Of a DNA stretch of 64,000 nt, positions 10,929 through 21,959 are shown in pieces. The position numbers were made by a program, and so were the translations under genes. The notes below the pieces were generated by a model that was given only the letters and a program-made list of their open reading frames with translations, did no database searches and was not told the origin of the DNA. How positions within the stretch are numbered: position 1 is the stretch's first letter; every line of letters begins with the position of its first letter. This stretch comes from Cannabis sativa (lineage: Eukaryota; Streptophyta; Magnoliopsida; Rosales; Cannabaceae), in contig NC_083604.1 in assembly GCF_029168945.1 (NCBI RefSeq), forward strand, positions 11,338,812-11,402,811, given 5' to 3'.

Positions 10929-12165
10929 TGTAATACCCTAACGTTTAATAACTGGATTAGTAACCTTAACTAAGTTAATTAAGTAATAATGAGAAATTAT
11001 ATTGTTATATGATTTAATATGTGGAATTATTGTGATGTATTACATTTTAAGACCCCGTTGGTATATGTCAGGGGCATTTTCGTAATTCTGACCTAAGAAG
11101 GGTAAAAATTATAATTTTATGGTATATTGTATTTATGGACTATATTATTATATAGTATGTTTATTCTATCTTTATGTAGATGATTTCTAATAAGTCGGCA
11201 TAGTATAGTCACAACCGGATATTTTTGGCTGAACTGGGTTCGGGGCCCAAAATATATTTTTGGAATTTAGTTATGGCTTATATGTGTTAATGAGAAAATA
11301 TGAACTATGTGATGTCTGTGTGTGAGTGGAAATGAAAAATTGTCCTTTTATGTGTGCTTTAGGGGCAATATGGTCATTTGACCAAATAATCTATTTTCAT
11401 CAAAAATCAATTTTTAGCAAATAGAAATTCATTTTCTGGGTTTTGAAACCCCAAACTGCCCTCTCTCTCTCACCCTCTCTGTTTTTGTGATTTCAACTAA
11501 ATTTTGTGGAAAAAAATTTGAGTTTGGTGTAGAATTTTATGGATTCTCTTGCTTGAAACTTGGAGAGCATTAGGTAACTATTTGATCTCCTTTTTCTTGC
11601 TTGGATTTCTGATTTTTAAGCTTCATGATGATGTTCTTGGTGTTCTTATGTTGGTAGTTGCATGTTATTGTAAATTAAGAGAATAAGTGATGTTTTTAGT
11701 TTGATTATACTTTGGTGTTATGCTTGATGTTTCTATATTGATTTGGGAAGTCTATGGAGTGGATTGTGATGTTGAATTTTTAGAAAATACCTTGAATTTT
11801 TTTAGGTTTGTGCTTTAAGTTATGTACAATATTAATTTTTGTGTAGCATGCCTAAAGTATGTTTTTGATTTTGTTCTTGAGCTATTTGTTGTGCTCATTT
11901 TTATACCAATGTTGGATTGGTTTGGTGTTCATTAGAGTTTGATTTGTGCATGAAATTTGAATGAGTTTTGGTTGAATTTTGGGTTAGTTTCGAAAGTATG
12001 AAAGTTGGGTTTTTTTGAGGGAGCAGAGGCTGTCGCCGCGACCACAGCAAGGCTCACCGCAGTGAGCTCCAACAGATTGGAGCTGCCGCGGCGAGGACCC
12101 TGTTTTCCTGGGTTTTTATTTTTCTTGTTTTTGTCATAACTTTTGATTTCAAACTCTGCCATATC
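10929..12165 (+). mobile_element. 5' part of an LTR, same family as the solo LTR at 51523
   Basis: Starts TGTAATACCC. It shares with 51523-53653 the ordered blocks GACCCCGTTGGT, GGGCATTTT.GTAATT.TGACC, AGAAGGGTAAA, ATATTATTATATAGTATG, TATAGTCACA.CC and GAAC.GGGTTCGGG.CC. A splice-donor-like TAG|GTAACTATT follows at 11574. The right half of the LTR is missing where the CACTA-derived sequence begins, so the element is truncated and no target duplication can be shown. Confidence 0.75.
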
Positions 12166-12295
12166 TACACCACTAACAAACAAAATCTAAAGTTAGCTAT
12201 GTAACAAGTAATCTATACGAAATATTAAATGCATAAACAACATTATGTATTCAGCATAAACAAACACAATATAAAGTAAGCTATATATCAAGTTA

Positions 12296-14842
12296 CCAAT
12301 TAGACACGTTTTCTTTTCTTTTTCTGTTTATGTTTCCTGAATCACAATTGACCCATATTCCCTCATTGATATTGTTTCTAATGTATTCAGCATCGTCTTC
12401 CTCAAGGTTACGATCAATTCCCATAACTTGCTCATGAATTGGTTGCCAAACAATGAAGTCATCATAACATAAGTCAGCATTCTCCTCATCCTCTTCATTC
12501 TCTAAGAACCTCCTCTTTGGTATCGATAAAACAACAGACCATTTATCATTAGTCGAATCAGAAATGTAAAAAACTTGAACTGCTTGGCTAGCCACGATGA
12601 ATGGATCATTCTTACATCCTCTCTTACTTAAATCAACCAAAGTAAAACCAAGCTCGTCAGTTTTTACTCCAACATTGTTATCAACCCAAGAACATTTAAA
12701 AAGTGGAATTCGGAACGCAAAATAATTGAGCTCCCATATTTCTTCAATAACCCGATAATATGTCATAGTACCTAAAACATGGTTTCTATCTTTTGCACTT
12801 GCAAAATCCATGGTTTCTACGACGATACGTATGCCACTATTTTAAACCTCTCGAGTATCATCTCTTGACTTTGTATGGAAACATTTACCCCTTACAATAT
12901 ACGCTTCATGCTTAGCTACTACAAAAGTTGGTCCAAAGGGCAATACGACTCAATACATCAGATACTCCATGATTCGATTCGTTCAACTTTGCTATAATGG
13001 TATTCCTTAACCACCCAATGAAAGTTTGACGATGCTGGTCTGCAACCCATTTTTGTTAATTTTTATGATTTCTTGGAACTATTGAATGGAACAGCTCCAT
13101 ATGGTCACTGTAAAACAAGTAAGGTAAATCAATTAAGGTATCGATAATACTCTCACACACATTTCAACGAGATCTAAACGACTATTTAGACCGTCCTTAG
13201 TTTTGCTGGAAATATCAAGTAAGGTACCGATAATACTCTCACACACATTTTTTTTCAACATGCATGACACCCAAACAATGTCAAACAAGTAAACTTTTCC
13301 AATATAGAAGACGAAAAAAGATTGACTTTCTTTGAAAACAACCATTTGTTTTTTTTATTTTTTTGCGTCTTTCCATACTTAAAATCTACAAGTTGTAATT
13401 GTTGGAGAATTTGTTCCCCTAACAGTGGCAAAGGAGCCATATCTCCCTCTTCAGTACCTTCGAATGTTTTCTTCTTCCGTCTATTAGGATGATTTGTAGG
13501 CAAGTACTGTCTGTGACCCATATAACACATCTTGTGTCCATTTTCCAAGCGACGAGTCGATGTGTTAGTGCAACAAATTGGACAACCTTCATAACTTTTT
13601 GTGCTTAAGCCTGATAAATTACTGTAAGCAGGAAAATCACTGACAGTCCACGATAACACTGCTTTCAGATTAAAGAATTCTTTTTTTAAAATCATCATAG
13701 GCCTGAACACCATTCTCATACAATTCTATTAAATCGTCAATCAATGGTTCTAAATATACATCCATATTATGTCCGGGTTGTTGCGGGCCTGATATCACTA
13801 AAGAAAGCATATTAAATTTCCTCTTCATCACTAACCAGGGAGGAAGATTGTACAAAACAAGGAAGACAGGCCATGAACTATGACGGCTACTTAGAGATCT
13901 ATGTGGATTTACTCTCCGCAGAAAAACCGAGACGAATGTATCTTGGTTCAAATTTGAATTCAGGATTTATGTAGTTTACTTTTTTCCAAGCTTGGGAATC
14001 TACAGGATGTCTGAGTTTTCTATTTTTAACTCTCTTGGTCTCATGCCAAATCAAATTTTTAGAATGTTCTGCACTACAAGATAATCGTTTCAGTCGCGGA
14101 ATCAAAGGCATGTACCACATCACTTTTTGGGGGATAAGTTTCCTATTCTCCTTGCTCTTGTTTACTTTATGGCGGGATAAACCACAAGTTGGGCAATAAT
14201 CTATATCTGCATATTCCTAACGATATAAAATGCAATCGTTCAGACATGCATGAATTTTTTCATACTTCAATCCTATGAAATTTAAAGTTTTTTTCACTTC
14301 ATATGTAGATTCCGGGAAGCGGTTGTCAAATGGTAAGATATCTTTAAAAGCAGCTAAAAATTGAGTAAAACATTTATCGCTCACTCCATTTTCTGTTTTT
14401 ATGTTGTAAAACTTTACCATTGTTGGTAATCTTAGTTTTTTACAACCATCGAACAGGGGTTTATCAGCATCACTTAGAAAATTATCGAATTTTTCATAAT
14501 CATTAAGAAATTCCTCATGTGTTTCATTAAGCAAGTCCAATGGATAATCATCGAAATCATTACCCTCGATATCATCTACCCCCCGCTTTCCTAATAGATA
14601 TGGATCACCAGCTAAATGTTCGTCATGCCAATACTAAGTAATATAACTTCTATTGAAACCTTGTAAATACACATAGTCCTTAATCATTGTAATATTTCAT
14701 TTAGATCCATTACAACAATATACACACGGACAATGAATACGTTTGGAATTTTTAGAATTCTTTAAGGCAAACTTAAAAATGCATCGAACCCTACTTGAAA
14801 TTGCAGTGTGTCTCTCTCCTCACGCATCCATGATTTATCCAT
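12296..14842 (-). pseudogene. TNP2-type CACTA transposase, decayed
   Basis: Transposase remnant read in pieces. The probable start codon is at 14842 (MDKSWM, the transposase-associated N-terminal domain). A segment at 14640-14217 is characteristic of TNP2 N-termini, then 14200-13900 with YADIDYCPTCGLSRHK and MWYMPLIPRLKRL. The Transposase_21 core at 13900-13380 includes SSWPVFLVLYNLPPWL, PGHNMDVYLEPLIDDL, FPAYSNLSGLSTK and a HKMCYMGHRQYLP segment. Then come KKNVCESIIGTLL (about 13250) and finally a 172-codon stretch at 12811-12296 resembling the CACTA C-terminal domain (GTMTYYRVIEEIWELNYF, VDNNVGVKTDELGFTLVDL). Stops and frameshifts separate the pieces, and the part between about 13130 and 13110 is deleted, so no functional enzyme can be made. 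Confidence 0.88.
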
Positions 14843-16407
14843 AACAAATATTCTAACCAAAAAATCAGTATTTAGTAGTAACTAATTATAACTAGTTACT
14901 ACTTACACAATGTAGCTAACTAGGTTTCTCACAATTAATTCATATTAATTTATATATTACTAAAATTCTTGTTTTAGTTTGGTTCATGTTATTAAGTTGT
15001 ATAAGTTGTAAAAGTTGTAATTAACTAATTAGGGTAGTGTTTAGTTGATTGGAATGTTGGTAGAATTGGAATGACTTTTCCTAAAGTGAATCCATTCATT
15101 TGTTTGGTTTGTCATTTATAATTGAAAAGTTTATATAAATGTGGTCTGTCACTTAATTTCTTACAACTAGCGAGTAATTAACTACTTATTTGTGTTATGT
15201 ACTTTTCCTTTAATATTTATATATTTTTAGTAAAATTTATTCTAATTCTACCGAAATTTCGGCAGCATAACAGCTGTAATTAGACGTTCCCAAAAATTTT
15301 AAAAGTGCCTAAAGTAACAAACAAAACAAATATAACAATACAGAACAAACAAAATAACATAAATAATATAAAATTTATCCATCAATTCGATCGCAGTACA
15401 TGTATTCGCAGATTCTACTTTACTACGAATGAATATTTAAGATATCCAAACTCCACTAAGCATGCATTGATATTTAATTATAATAACAAAAAATTAGTAA
15501 ATGTATATACCTATAGCACAATAAAATCCGATCAATACCAAAAATATGTCGAACCTCAAAAATTAGTTCACAACCTACAATATAATGTAATATACAACCA
15601 AATAAGAATTTTAATTATTTAATTACTTACTAGTTATTAAAAAATGTAACAAGTTACTAGTTACTAAATTCTATAATTAATTTTTTAAGAAAATAACATA
15701 TACATATATAATCAATTATATATTACACTAACATAAGGTTAAAAACTTTATTTCTAAACTAATTAAATCCCTACTACCTCATTCTCATTCACAACAAATA
15801 TATATACAATACAATTACACAAAATACACAAATAGTATATACACACAATATATATAAACACATATTCAATAATAAAATACAAAATATTACATATATTATA
15901 TATCAAGTTAATAAATATTTACCTTATAAACGCAATGCGGCGACAAATTGCGACAAAAATTCGGCCACCTATAACACACACAATATAGTATTACTAAAAT
16001 AAAAAAATCCCCAAAAAAATTTACAAAAACAAAATAATACCAATGTACATTAATAAAAATGAATAGAAATCGTATTTATACATTAATGGACGTTGAGATT
16101 CAATGTTTTCTCTGTTAAAATTGGTGGTCGGAGTTATACCACCATCTTTTTTATAATAGGTTCGGTTTGATATATAGAGGGGAAAAAAACCAAACTTTTT
16201 TTACAGTGTAGGTTTAGGTATTGAAAATAAAAGATTTTAAGACAAAAATGGAATAAAATGGTGAAGAAATGAGGAAGATTGAGGCTATTTTCGTGGTGGT
16301 TGGCGAGGGTTTTTTCGTGGGTTTGGGGCTGCTATGGTGGCTGTTCTTCGTGCTGAAGAAGATGGTGAAATAAGGAAGACGAAGCATGGGCATCTGATAT
16401 ATAACCC

Positions 16408-16486
16408 TATGGCGTCGGTTATTTAGTATTAACCGACGCCATAGGTGCCATATGGCGTCAGTTAATACCGAATAACCGACGTCATA
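16408..16486. repeat. CACTA subterminal hairpin pair
   Basis: TATGGCGTCGGTTA (16408-16421) pairs perfectly with TAACCGACGCCATA (16430-16443) across an 8-base loop. Immediately after, TATGGCGTCAGTTA (16451-16464) pairs with TAACCGACGTCATA (16473-16486) with two mismatches. A further AACCGACGACATA lies at 16523. Such short repeats near CACTA ends are the usual binding sites of the element's DNA-binding protein. Confidence 0.75.
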
Positions 16487-16673
16487 AAGTTAATCAAAAA
16501 CCCTTAATTTTACCCCAACCCCAACCGACGACATAGATATAATTAAATTCTATACCTACGATGTTTACCAAAAAACCGCCTGTAAATGTCAATTCCAAAC
16601 TAGGGGGTATTTTCACACCTTTTAACTTCTCTTTTTATAAAATGAGTTAAAAAAACTGCCTCTAAAGCCCATA

Positions 16674-16685
16674 ATTGTAGTAGTG
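16674..16685 (-). repeat. CACTA terminal inverted repeat (5' end)
   Basis: Read on the minus strand this is CACTACTACAAT. The three bases outside it are AAC on the plus strand; the matching 3-bp duplication could not be tested because the other end is missing. Confidence 0.7.
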
Positions 16686-16990
16686 AACACCCAATAATAT
16701 CTTTAACAATGCATCCTATATCATAGTGATCAATAATAGGCTTGTTAATGGCATTAATGATATTGAGGCAATACAATTCCACAATCACATGACCATATAC
16801 CCCAAACGAAGACATAAACTCAAACTTGCATGAATCGCAAGAGCTTCATCCTCGAAAGGTGAGAAAAGACCATAACAACACCAAGTTGCAGAAGCCTTAG
16901 CCAACTTAAAGCAACTCCTCATAAATGTACCGCTACCTATTTTCAAACCTAAAATAAAAGCTCAATATCCTTACCTTCAAATAATTAGGA
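16686..16990 (-). pseudogene. RNase H (RVT_3-type) fragment, interrupted by CACTA
   Basis: Minus-strand remnant of the plant LINE-type RNase H domain. One frame gives an Ala-rich segment ending DEALAIHASLSLCLRLGY, and after a frameshift GHVIVELYCLNIINAINKP and DIGCIVKDIIG. The domain then stops at the CACTA terminus at 16685, so the transposon cut the domain. The other half is not found beyond the CACTA left edge. Confidence 0.7.
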
Positions 16991-17172
16991 GCATTGCTAT
17001 AAAGCACCAGTGGTGCCTAGCACCTTCTCGACATGTCACATTGCGATTAGTTAGCAATACTCCCTAAAAATTATTATATTAAATTATATGGGATCCGATA
17101 CTTAGTTGGACCAATAGCGATACTGACACATAGAAGAGTGCTAGGCACCACTAGTGCTCTTTAGCATTTCTC
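16988..17172. mobile_element. Short inverted-repeat MITE, copy 2
   Basis: 185 bp. The left end GGAGCATTGCTATAAAGCAC and the right end (reverse complement GAGAAATGCTAAAGAGCAC) continue as matching inverted repeats through GTGGTGCCTAGCAC, about 35 bp in total. The centre matches the copy at 8335-8517. A clear target duplication was not found. Confidence 0.75.
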
Positions 17173-17292
17173 AAAAATTAGTATTGGGTTTCATCAATTT
17201 GACTGGTAAAATACCACCCGTCCCCTCAATTATACATGACACGTACAAAGTTTTATTTGTTATTATTCTTCATTTTTATCCAAAACTGTACT

Positions 17293-17690
17293 ATTTTAAG
17301 ATAAAATGAATATTTGTTAAAGTTTTTAGATATTAAATTATATAACTCGAATTAAATTAAGCCTCTTAAATTAATGACAAATTAACAAAGTGTTGTAAGC
17401 GAAAGTGATATTAGATTAAAAAAAAGGGTAAAAAGTTTAATGATTTTTTAATTCTAAATTTTTGTTTATTTGTAATTTAATCGTTTGTATAAAAAATATA
17501 CGATTTTATTTTTCTTTCAAAGAACCATCTTTTTTTTTAAAAAAATAATTATTATATAATGAGTTGATAAATTCATTATCATAAAAGGTTTAAAATTTAT
17601 ACACAAAATTACTAATACTTATTATATATATATATAATAAGTATTACAAAATTTTTATATTTTGTATATTGACTTTCGAATTCTTCTATA
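17293..17690 (+). repeat. 400-bp direct repeat, copy A
   Basis: Near-identical to 21019-21421, from TTTTAAGATAAAATGAATAT to TTCGAATTCTTCTATAAT. Copy A has a short extra piece (GCCTCTTAAATTAA near 17361) and a few substitutions. It is non-coding. Copy B begins exactly at a Helitron-like terminus. Confidence 0.85.
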
Positions 17691-19140
17691 ATAAGAGAGT
17701 TGAGGTGGCTTTCTATAAAGATAGTATTATCATCTTTCTATTTTATGGTGATTTAAATTTTTTTAATTATTTTTTATAATAATACTAAATTAAAACTAAC
17801 TAATTATAAGAAATTAATTATCAATGGCTTATAGTATTCTAAAACATGGCTTATGGTATTCTAAAATAAAAACTATTTATATATGATAATTACAACATTT
17901 TAATATATGTATTAACTATTTGAATTCTACCATTAAAAATAAAAACTATTTGTATTTTTTGTACTTATTTATGAGACTTTTCATCTCTTCACCATTTTCG
18001 CCATACTATATATATGTATATCCTACTATTGTTCAATAACATGAAAAAAAAAAACCTAAAAACTATCACATGTATACCATAACAATATATATTTTAGAGT
18101 GAATTTTTTTTTTTTTTTAAAAAAAATGATCCTATAGAATTAGGAAGAACGTCAAACTATTGGTATACTTATGATTAATAAGGTATGCATTTTTTATTTT
18201 CTATTAGTATTTTTAAATATGTCATATTAAAAATTAAAAATATGATTTTTAATTTTTAATATTTTCTGTTAATAAGGTATGCATTTTTAATTTTCTTACT
18301 AACTATAATCTATACCCTATATATACATCTATTACAATATATTTATATTTATATATATAATCAAAGAGGTGAGGAGACATTTTTCCTTCTAATACTTTCT
18401 TTTCTCTAATTTGTAATTTTTTATTTAATTAATTTTACTAATAATATCAATTGATTAAAAGAGAATATATAGAATCCTAATTGACATTTTAATAGAGAAA
18501 TTATTATGTGTGTGTATTGTTAGAATTTTAATAGGCAAATTATATTAATAGACAAGTTATTACACTAAAAAACTAATAGAATAGAATTCTAATAGAGAAA
18601 TTGCAAATTATTATGTGTGTGTAGTATTAGAATTCTCATAAGCAAATATTAACTTAAAAGAAAAAAAAAATTATTATTATTATTATTATTATTTATAATT
18701 ATTATTCTGACATTCTTTTTATATGCCAATATTTTTAACAAAATATGACAATATATGTAACAAAAGAAATTCATGTTAGAGGATATGAAAAGGTAGCTTT
18801 CTAATTTTATTTATTCTTTTCTATTATTTATTATCTATCTTCTTTTTACTAATAATAATATTAAATATTAGTAAACGGTTATAGATTTTAAATGTATTAA
18901 TAATTATTATTAAATATTTTTATTTATTTTATTTTCCTTAATTCTCATTTAAGAATATATGTTTTATTATTAATGGCTTTTAACCTAAACAAACAAAATC
19001 AATACGATTATTATAAAAAAAATAAGAAGACAAAAAACTGTTTTGATACTCTTTTATATTCTTATTTTTCTGTTTTTTCTTTTTTTTATATATCAATTAA
19101 TAGTAGAGCGATCATTCCTTTTTCTTCTTTATTAGGGGTC

Positions 19141-19173
<33 letters not shown>
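17691..19173. other. AT-rich spacer, no gene seen
   Basis: Very AT-rich with simple repeats, including an (ATT)n run at 18671-18694. Short variants of AATAGAATTCTAATAGAGAAATT recur at about 18490-18650. No gene is supported. Confidence 0.6.
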
Positions 19174-19184
<11 letters not shown>

Positions 19185-20236
19185 TAAAAGTGTCTATCTA
19201 ACGGCATTTCTTGGTTTAACATAATATACTTAAAAATAAAAGAATATTCTGTTGAATTTAACAATTAGGTTTGATCTCCCGTTAACAAATAAACCCAATA
19301 ATTAAACCAAAAAATCAAACAATCTTTTAAATATTAATAATCTCTTTTTAAATTAAAAAAATCATCTTAGCCACATATCTCTCTAACAAACCTATCTTAA
19401 AAAAGAATATTAATAATTTTTTTTATTTATTTTTTTTTTAAAAAAAATATAGATAAAATGTCTAGAAAAGATAAAATAGCTTAAAAAAATAAAAAGAAGA
19501 TGAAATGGGCTGTAATTAGTATTTACCTTATATGTTTGTGCTTATTTTTAGTTTTATTTTTAATTTTACCACCAAGAGGAGAAGGTTGATCTCCCGTTAA
19601 CAAATAAACCCAATAATTAAACCCAAAAAATCAAACAATCTTTTAAATATTAATAATCTCTTTTTAAATTAAAAAAATCATCTTAGCCACATATCTCTCT
19701 AACAAACCTATCTTAAAAAAGAATATTAATAATTTTTTTATTTATTTTTTAAAAAAGAAAAATATAGATAAAATGTCTAGAAAAGATAAAATAGCTTAAA
19801 AAAATAAAAAGAAGATGAAATGGGTTGTAATTAGTATTTACCTTATATGTTTGTGCTTATTTTTAGTTTTATTTTTAATTTTACCACCAAGAGGAGAAGG
19901 TTGAAAAATATTAGAATATGAAAATATTATTGGTGCTTATTAGTAATTTGCAAAAAATGTGAAAATCTATAAATATATAATTGTGTAGCTATTATTAGAT
20001 ATGAAATGAAATAATAGAACTTTTTTCAGTTAGAAGATTAATGTACATTTTACTATTAATAACTTACATTATTATAACACAACTATGTTTTACTTACTAA
20101 ATATACTGACACATATTTTATTTTTATAAAACAAATCATTCAAATAATTATACTATTTTAATTATTAATTAAAATAAAAAACTAAAATATTAAATAAAAC
20201 TAACACTACGTGGCTTGGCACGTAACAATCACCTAG
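19174..20236 (+). mobile_element. Non-autonomous Helitron, copy 1
   Basis: The 3' end reads TACGTG-GCTTGG-CACGTA (hairpin, 20207-20224), then AACAATCAC and CTAG (20233-20236), followed by T in the host. A hairpin about 10 bases before CTRR is the Helitron 3' signature. The 5' end matches copy 2 over TTTATATATTAAAAGTG, although the initial TC reads TA here inside an AT run. No Rep/helicase is encoded. The element contains an internal 315-bp tandem duplication. The reverse-oriented copy at 40259-40725 has the same ends. Confidence 0.8.
19271..19900 (+). repeat. 315-bp tandem duplication inside Helitron
   Basis: 19271-19585 and 19586-19900 are near-identical, each beginning TTGATCTCCCGTTAACAAAT and ending CACCAAGAGGAGAAGG. 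Differences are a handful of substitutions and homopolymer changes, so the duplication is recent compared with the element. Confidence 0.9.
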
Positions 20237-20997
20237 TATAAATATATATCTTCTTATTTTTCATCATTTTATCTCACAATTAATACTATTTAGTTTACTT
20301 TTTATTTACACAATTTAATTTGTTTGACTTTTTATGTGTATTCTCACATTAAATTTCTTTTTCTCATATCATATATATAATAAATTATGTGTTTCATTTG
20401 TACATATATTATTTTAATTTCTCTCCTTTTTTTCCTTTATATTTGTATATTTATATATTTCTAATTTGTATTATTAAGTAGTGATATTACAGTCTACATG
20501 TATTTCTTTCTACTATTGTTATATTTGTTATCCATTTATATATGCTACTTTAGTTTTTGTATAATTTGAATAATATAGATCGATGATAATTCTAAGAAAT
20601 GAAAATAGTGGAGAACCTACTTCTAATTTTGCAATATCTTTATAAACTTACTTTTGCAAATGAATACAAAGAGGAACGAGAAGATATTGCTATATAATAT
20701 TATCTTTAAAGCTGCAAAACTAATTTTTAACCTACATACATGAAAAATATTTATATATTGATGCAAAAGAAATTTAAAACATAGAAATTTAATATATATA
20801 TATTTATATATATATATAATAACAGTATATTGTATAACAGTATCTGTATATTGTATAATGTCTTCATTATTGTAAATTGTTTCATTCAAAAAATACATGA
20901 TTTTTAGAAAATAATAATAGTATATTATATAATATACCACTCATTCAGTACTAATATTTTGTAATCACAATAATAATAAAAATAAAAATTTATAAGA
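20237..20997. other. AT-rich spacer, no gene seen
   Basis: Low-complexity AT-rich DNA. The open frames are Tyr/Ile/Phe/Asn-rich consequences of composition. Confidence 0.6.
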
Positions 20998-21018
20998 CCG
21001 CGCGGCTTAATTGTCTAG
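20998..21018 (+). mobile_element. Helitron-like 3' terminus
   Basis: The palindrome CCGCGCGG (20998-21005), 9 bases, then CTAG (21015-21018) followed by T. This is the layout of a Helitron 3' end. The extent of the element to the left is unknown; direct repeat copy B starts at the next base. Confidence 0.5.
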
Positions 21019-21421
21019 TTTTAAGATAAAATGAATATTTGTTAAAGTTTTTAGATATTAAATTATATGACTCGAATTAAATTAATGACAAATTAACAAA
21101 GTGTTGTAAGAAAAAGTGATATTAGATTAAAAAAAAGGGTAAAAAGTTTAATGATTTTTTATTCTAAATTTTTGTTTATTTGTAATGTAATCGTTTGTAT
21201 AAAAAATGTACCATTTTAAAAATTTGTTTTTCTTTCAAAGAACCATCTTTTTTTTAAAAAAAAAAAAAAATTATTGTATAATGAGAGTTGATAAATTCAT
21301 TATCATAACAGGTTTAAAATTTATACACAAAATTACTAATACTTATTATATAATATATATATATAATAAGTATTACAAAAATTTTATATTTTGTATATTG
21401 ACTTTCGAATTCTTCTATAAT
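21019..21421 (+). repeat. 400-bp direct repeat, copy B
   Basis: Near-identical to 17293-17690. Its left edge coincides with the CTAG|T junction of the Helitron-like terminus, so the two copies differ in what lies to their left. Confidence 0.85.
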
Positions 21422-21904
21422 TAAATTTTGTGTAGAACTAATGGTTTTCCTTTGAAAATTTGAATTGATGTCCCATGAAAAATAAATGATATAATTAATA
21501 GATATGGATGAAGAAATTTAGATTTAAAGCGTAAAAAAATGATATTACAATTTACAACCTTTTAAAGGGAGGTTCTCAAGTTTGAGTTTTCTTCTCATCA
21601 TCGAGTAAAACTGCTAATTAGTCACGAAACAATCAATTTCTAGTGGTACATGAATCATTCCTCATTATATTAATTTATGGTCAAAACTTATATATTATAC
21701 TAGCTAACAGCAACATACAACATGTTTGCTTAAATTTACATTGTATATTGTTATTATTTAATTACTAATACAAATAATAATTAAAAATTAAATATAAATC
21801 AATTGTAGTATATTTCTTAATATGTAAAATTTAGTTAAATTCATATTTAGGCTCATATATATCTATCTAATTTTATACACTTTTAAATAATTAAGTTCTA
21901 TTTT

Positions 21905-21919
21905 GAAAAATAATTATTT
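21905..21919. repeat. LINE target-site duplication, left copy
   Basis: GAAAAATAATTATTT, identical to 27491-27505, immediately outside the poly(A) end of the LINE. Confidence 0.9.
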
Positions 21920-21959
21920 TTTTTTTTTTTTTTTTTTTTTGAATGAAATTCATCTTTAT

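Larger units (their letters stand above)
12166..16685 (-). mobile_element. Decayed CACTA (En/Spm) transposon
   Basis: A minus-strand CACTA element. The 5' end is at 16685, where the minus strand reads CACTACTACAATTATGG, the typical CACTA terminus. Subterminal hairpin repeats lie at 16408-16486 and the TNP2-type transposase remnant at 12296-14842. The 3' terminal inverted repeat could not be found near 12166-12190, where the sequence changes to an LTR fragment, so the 3' end is probably lost. The span from 14843 to 16407 holds no recognised coding sequence apart from AT-rich DNA and unsupported ORFs. Confidence 0.8.

Noticed and set aside
15305..15622. 105-codon plus-strand ORF
   Set aside because: Asn/Ile/Tyr/Lys-rich translation of AT-rich DNA within the CACTA 5' half; no domain.
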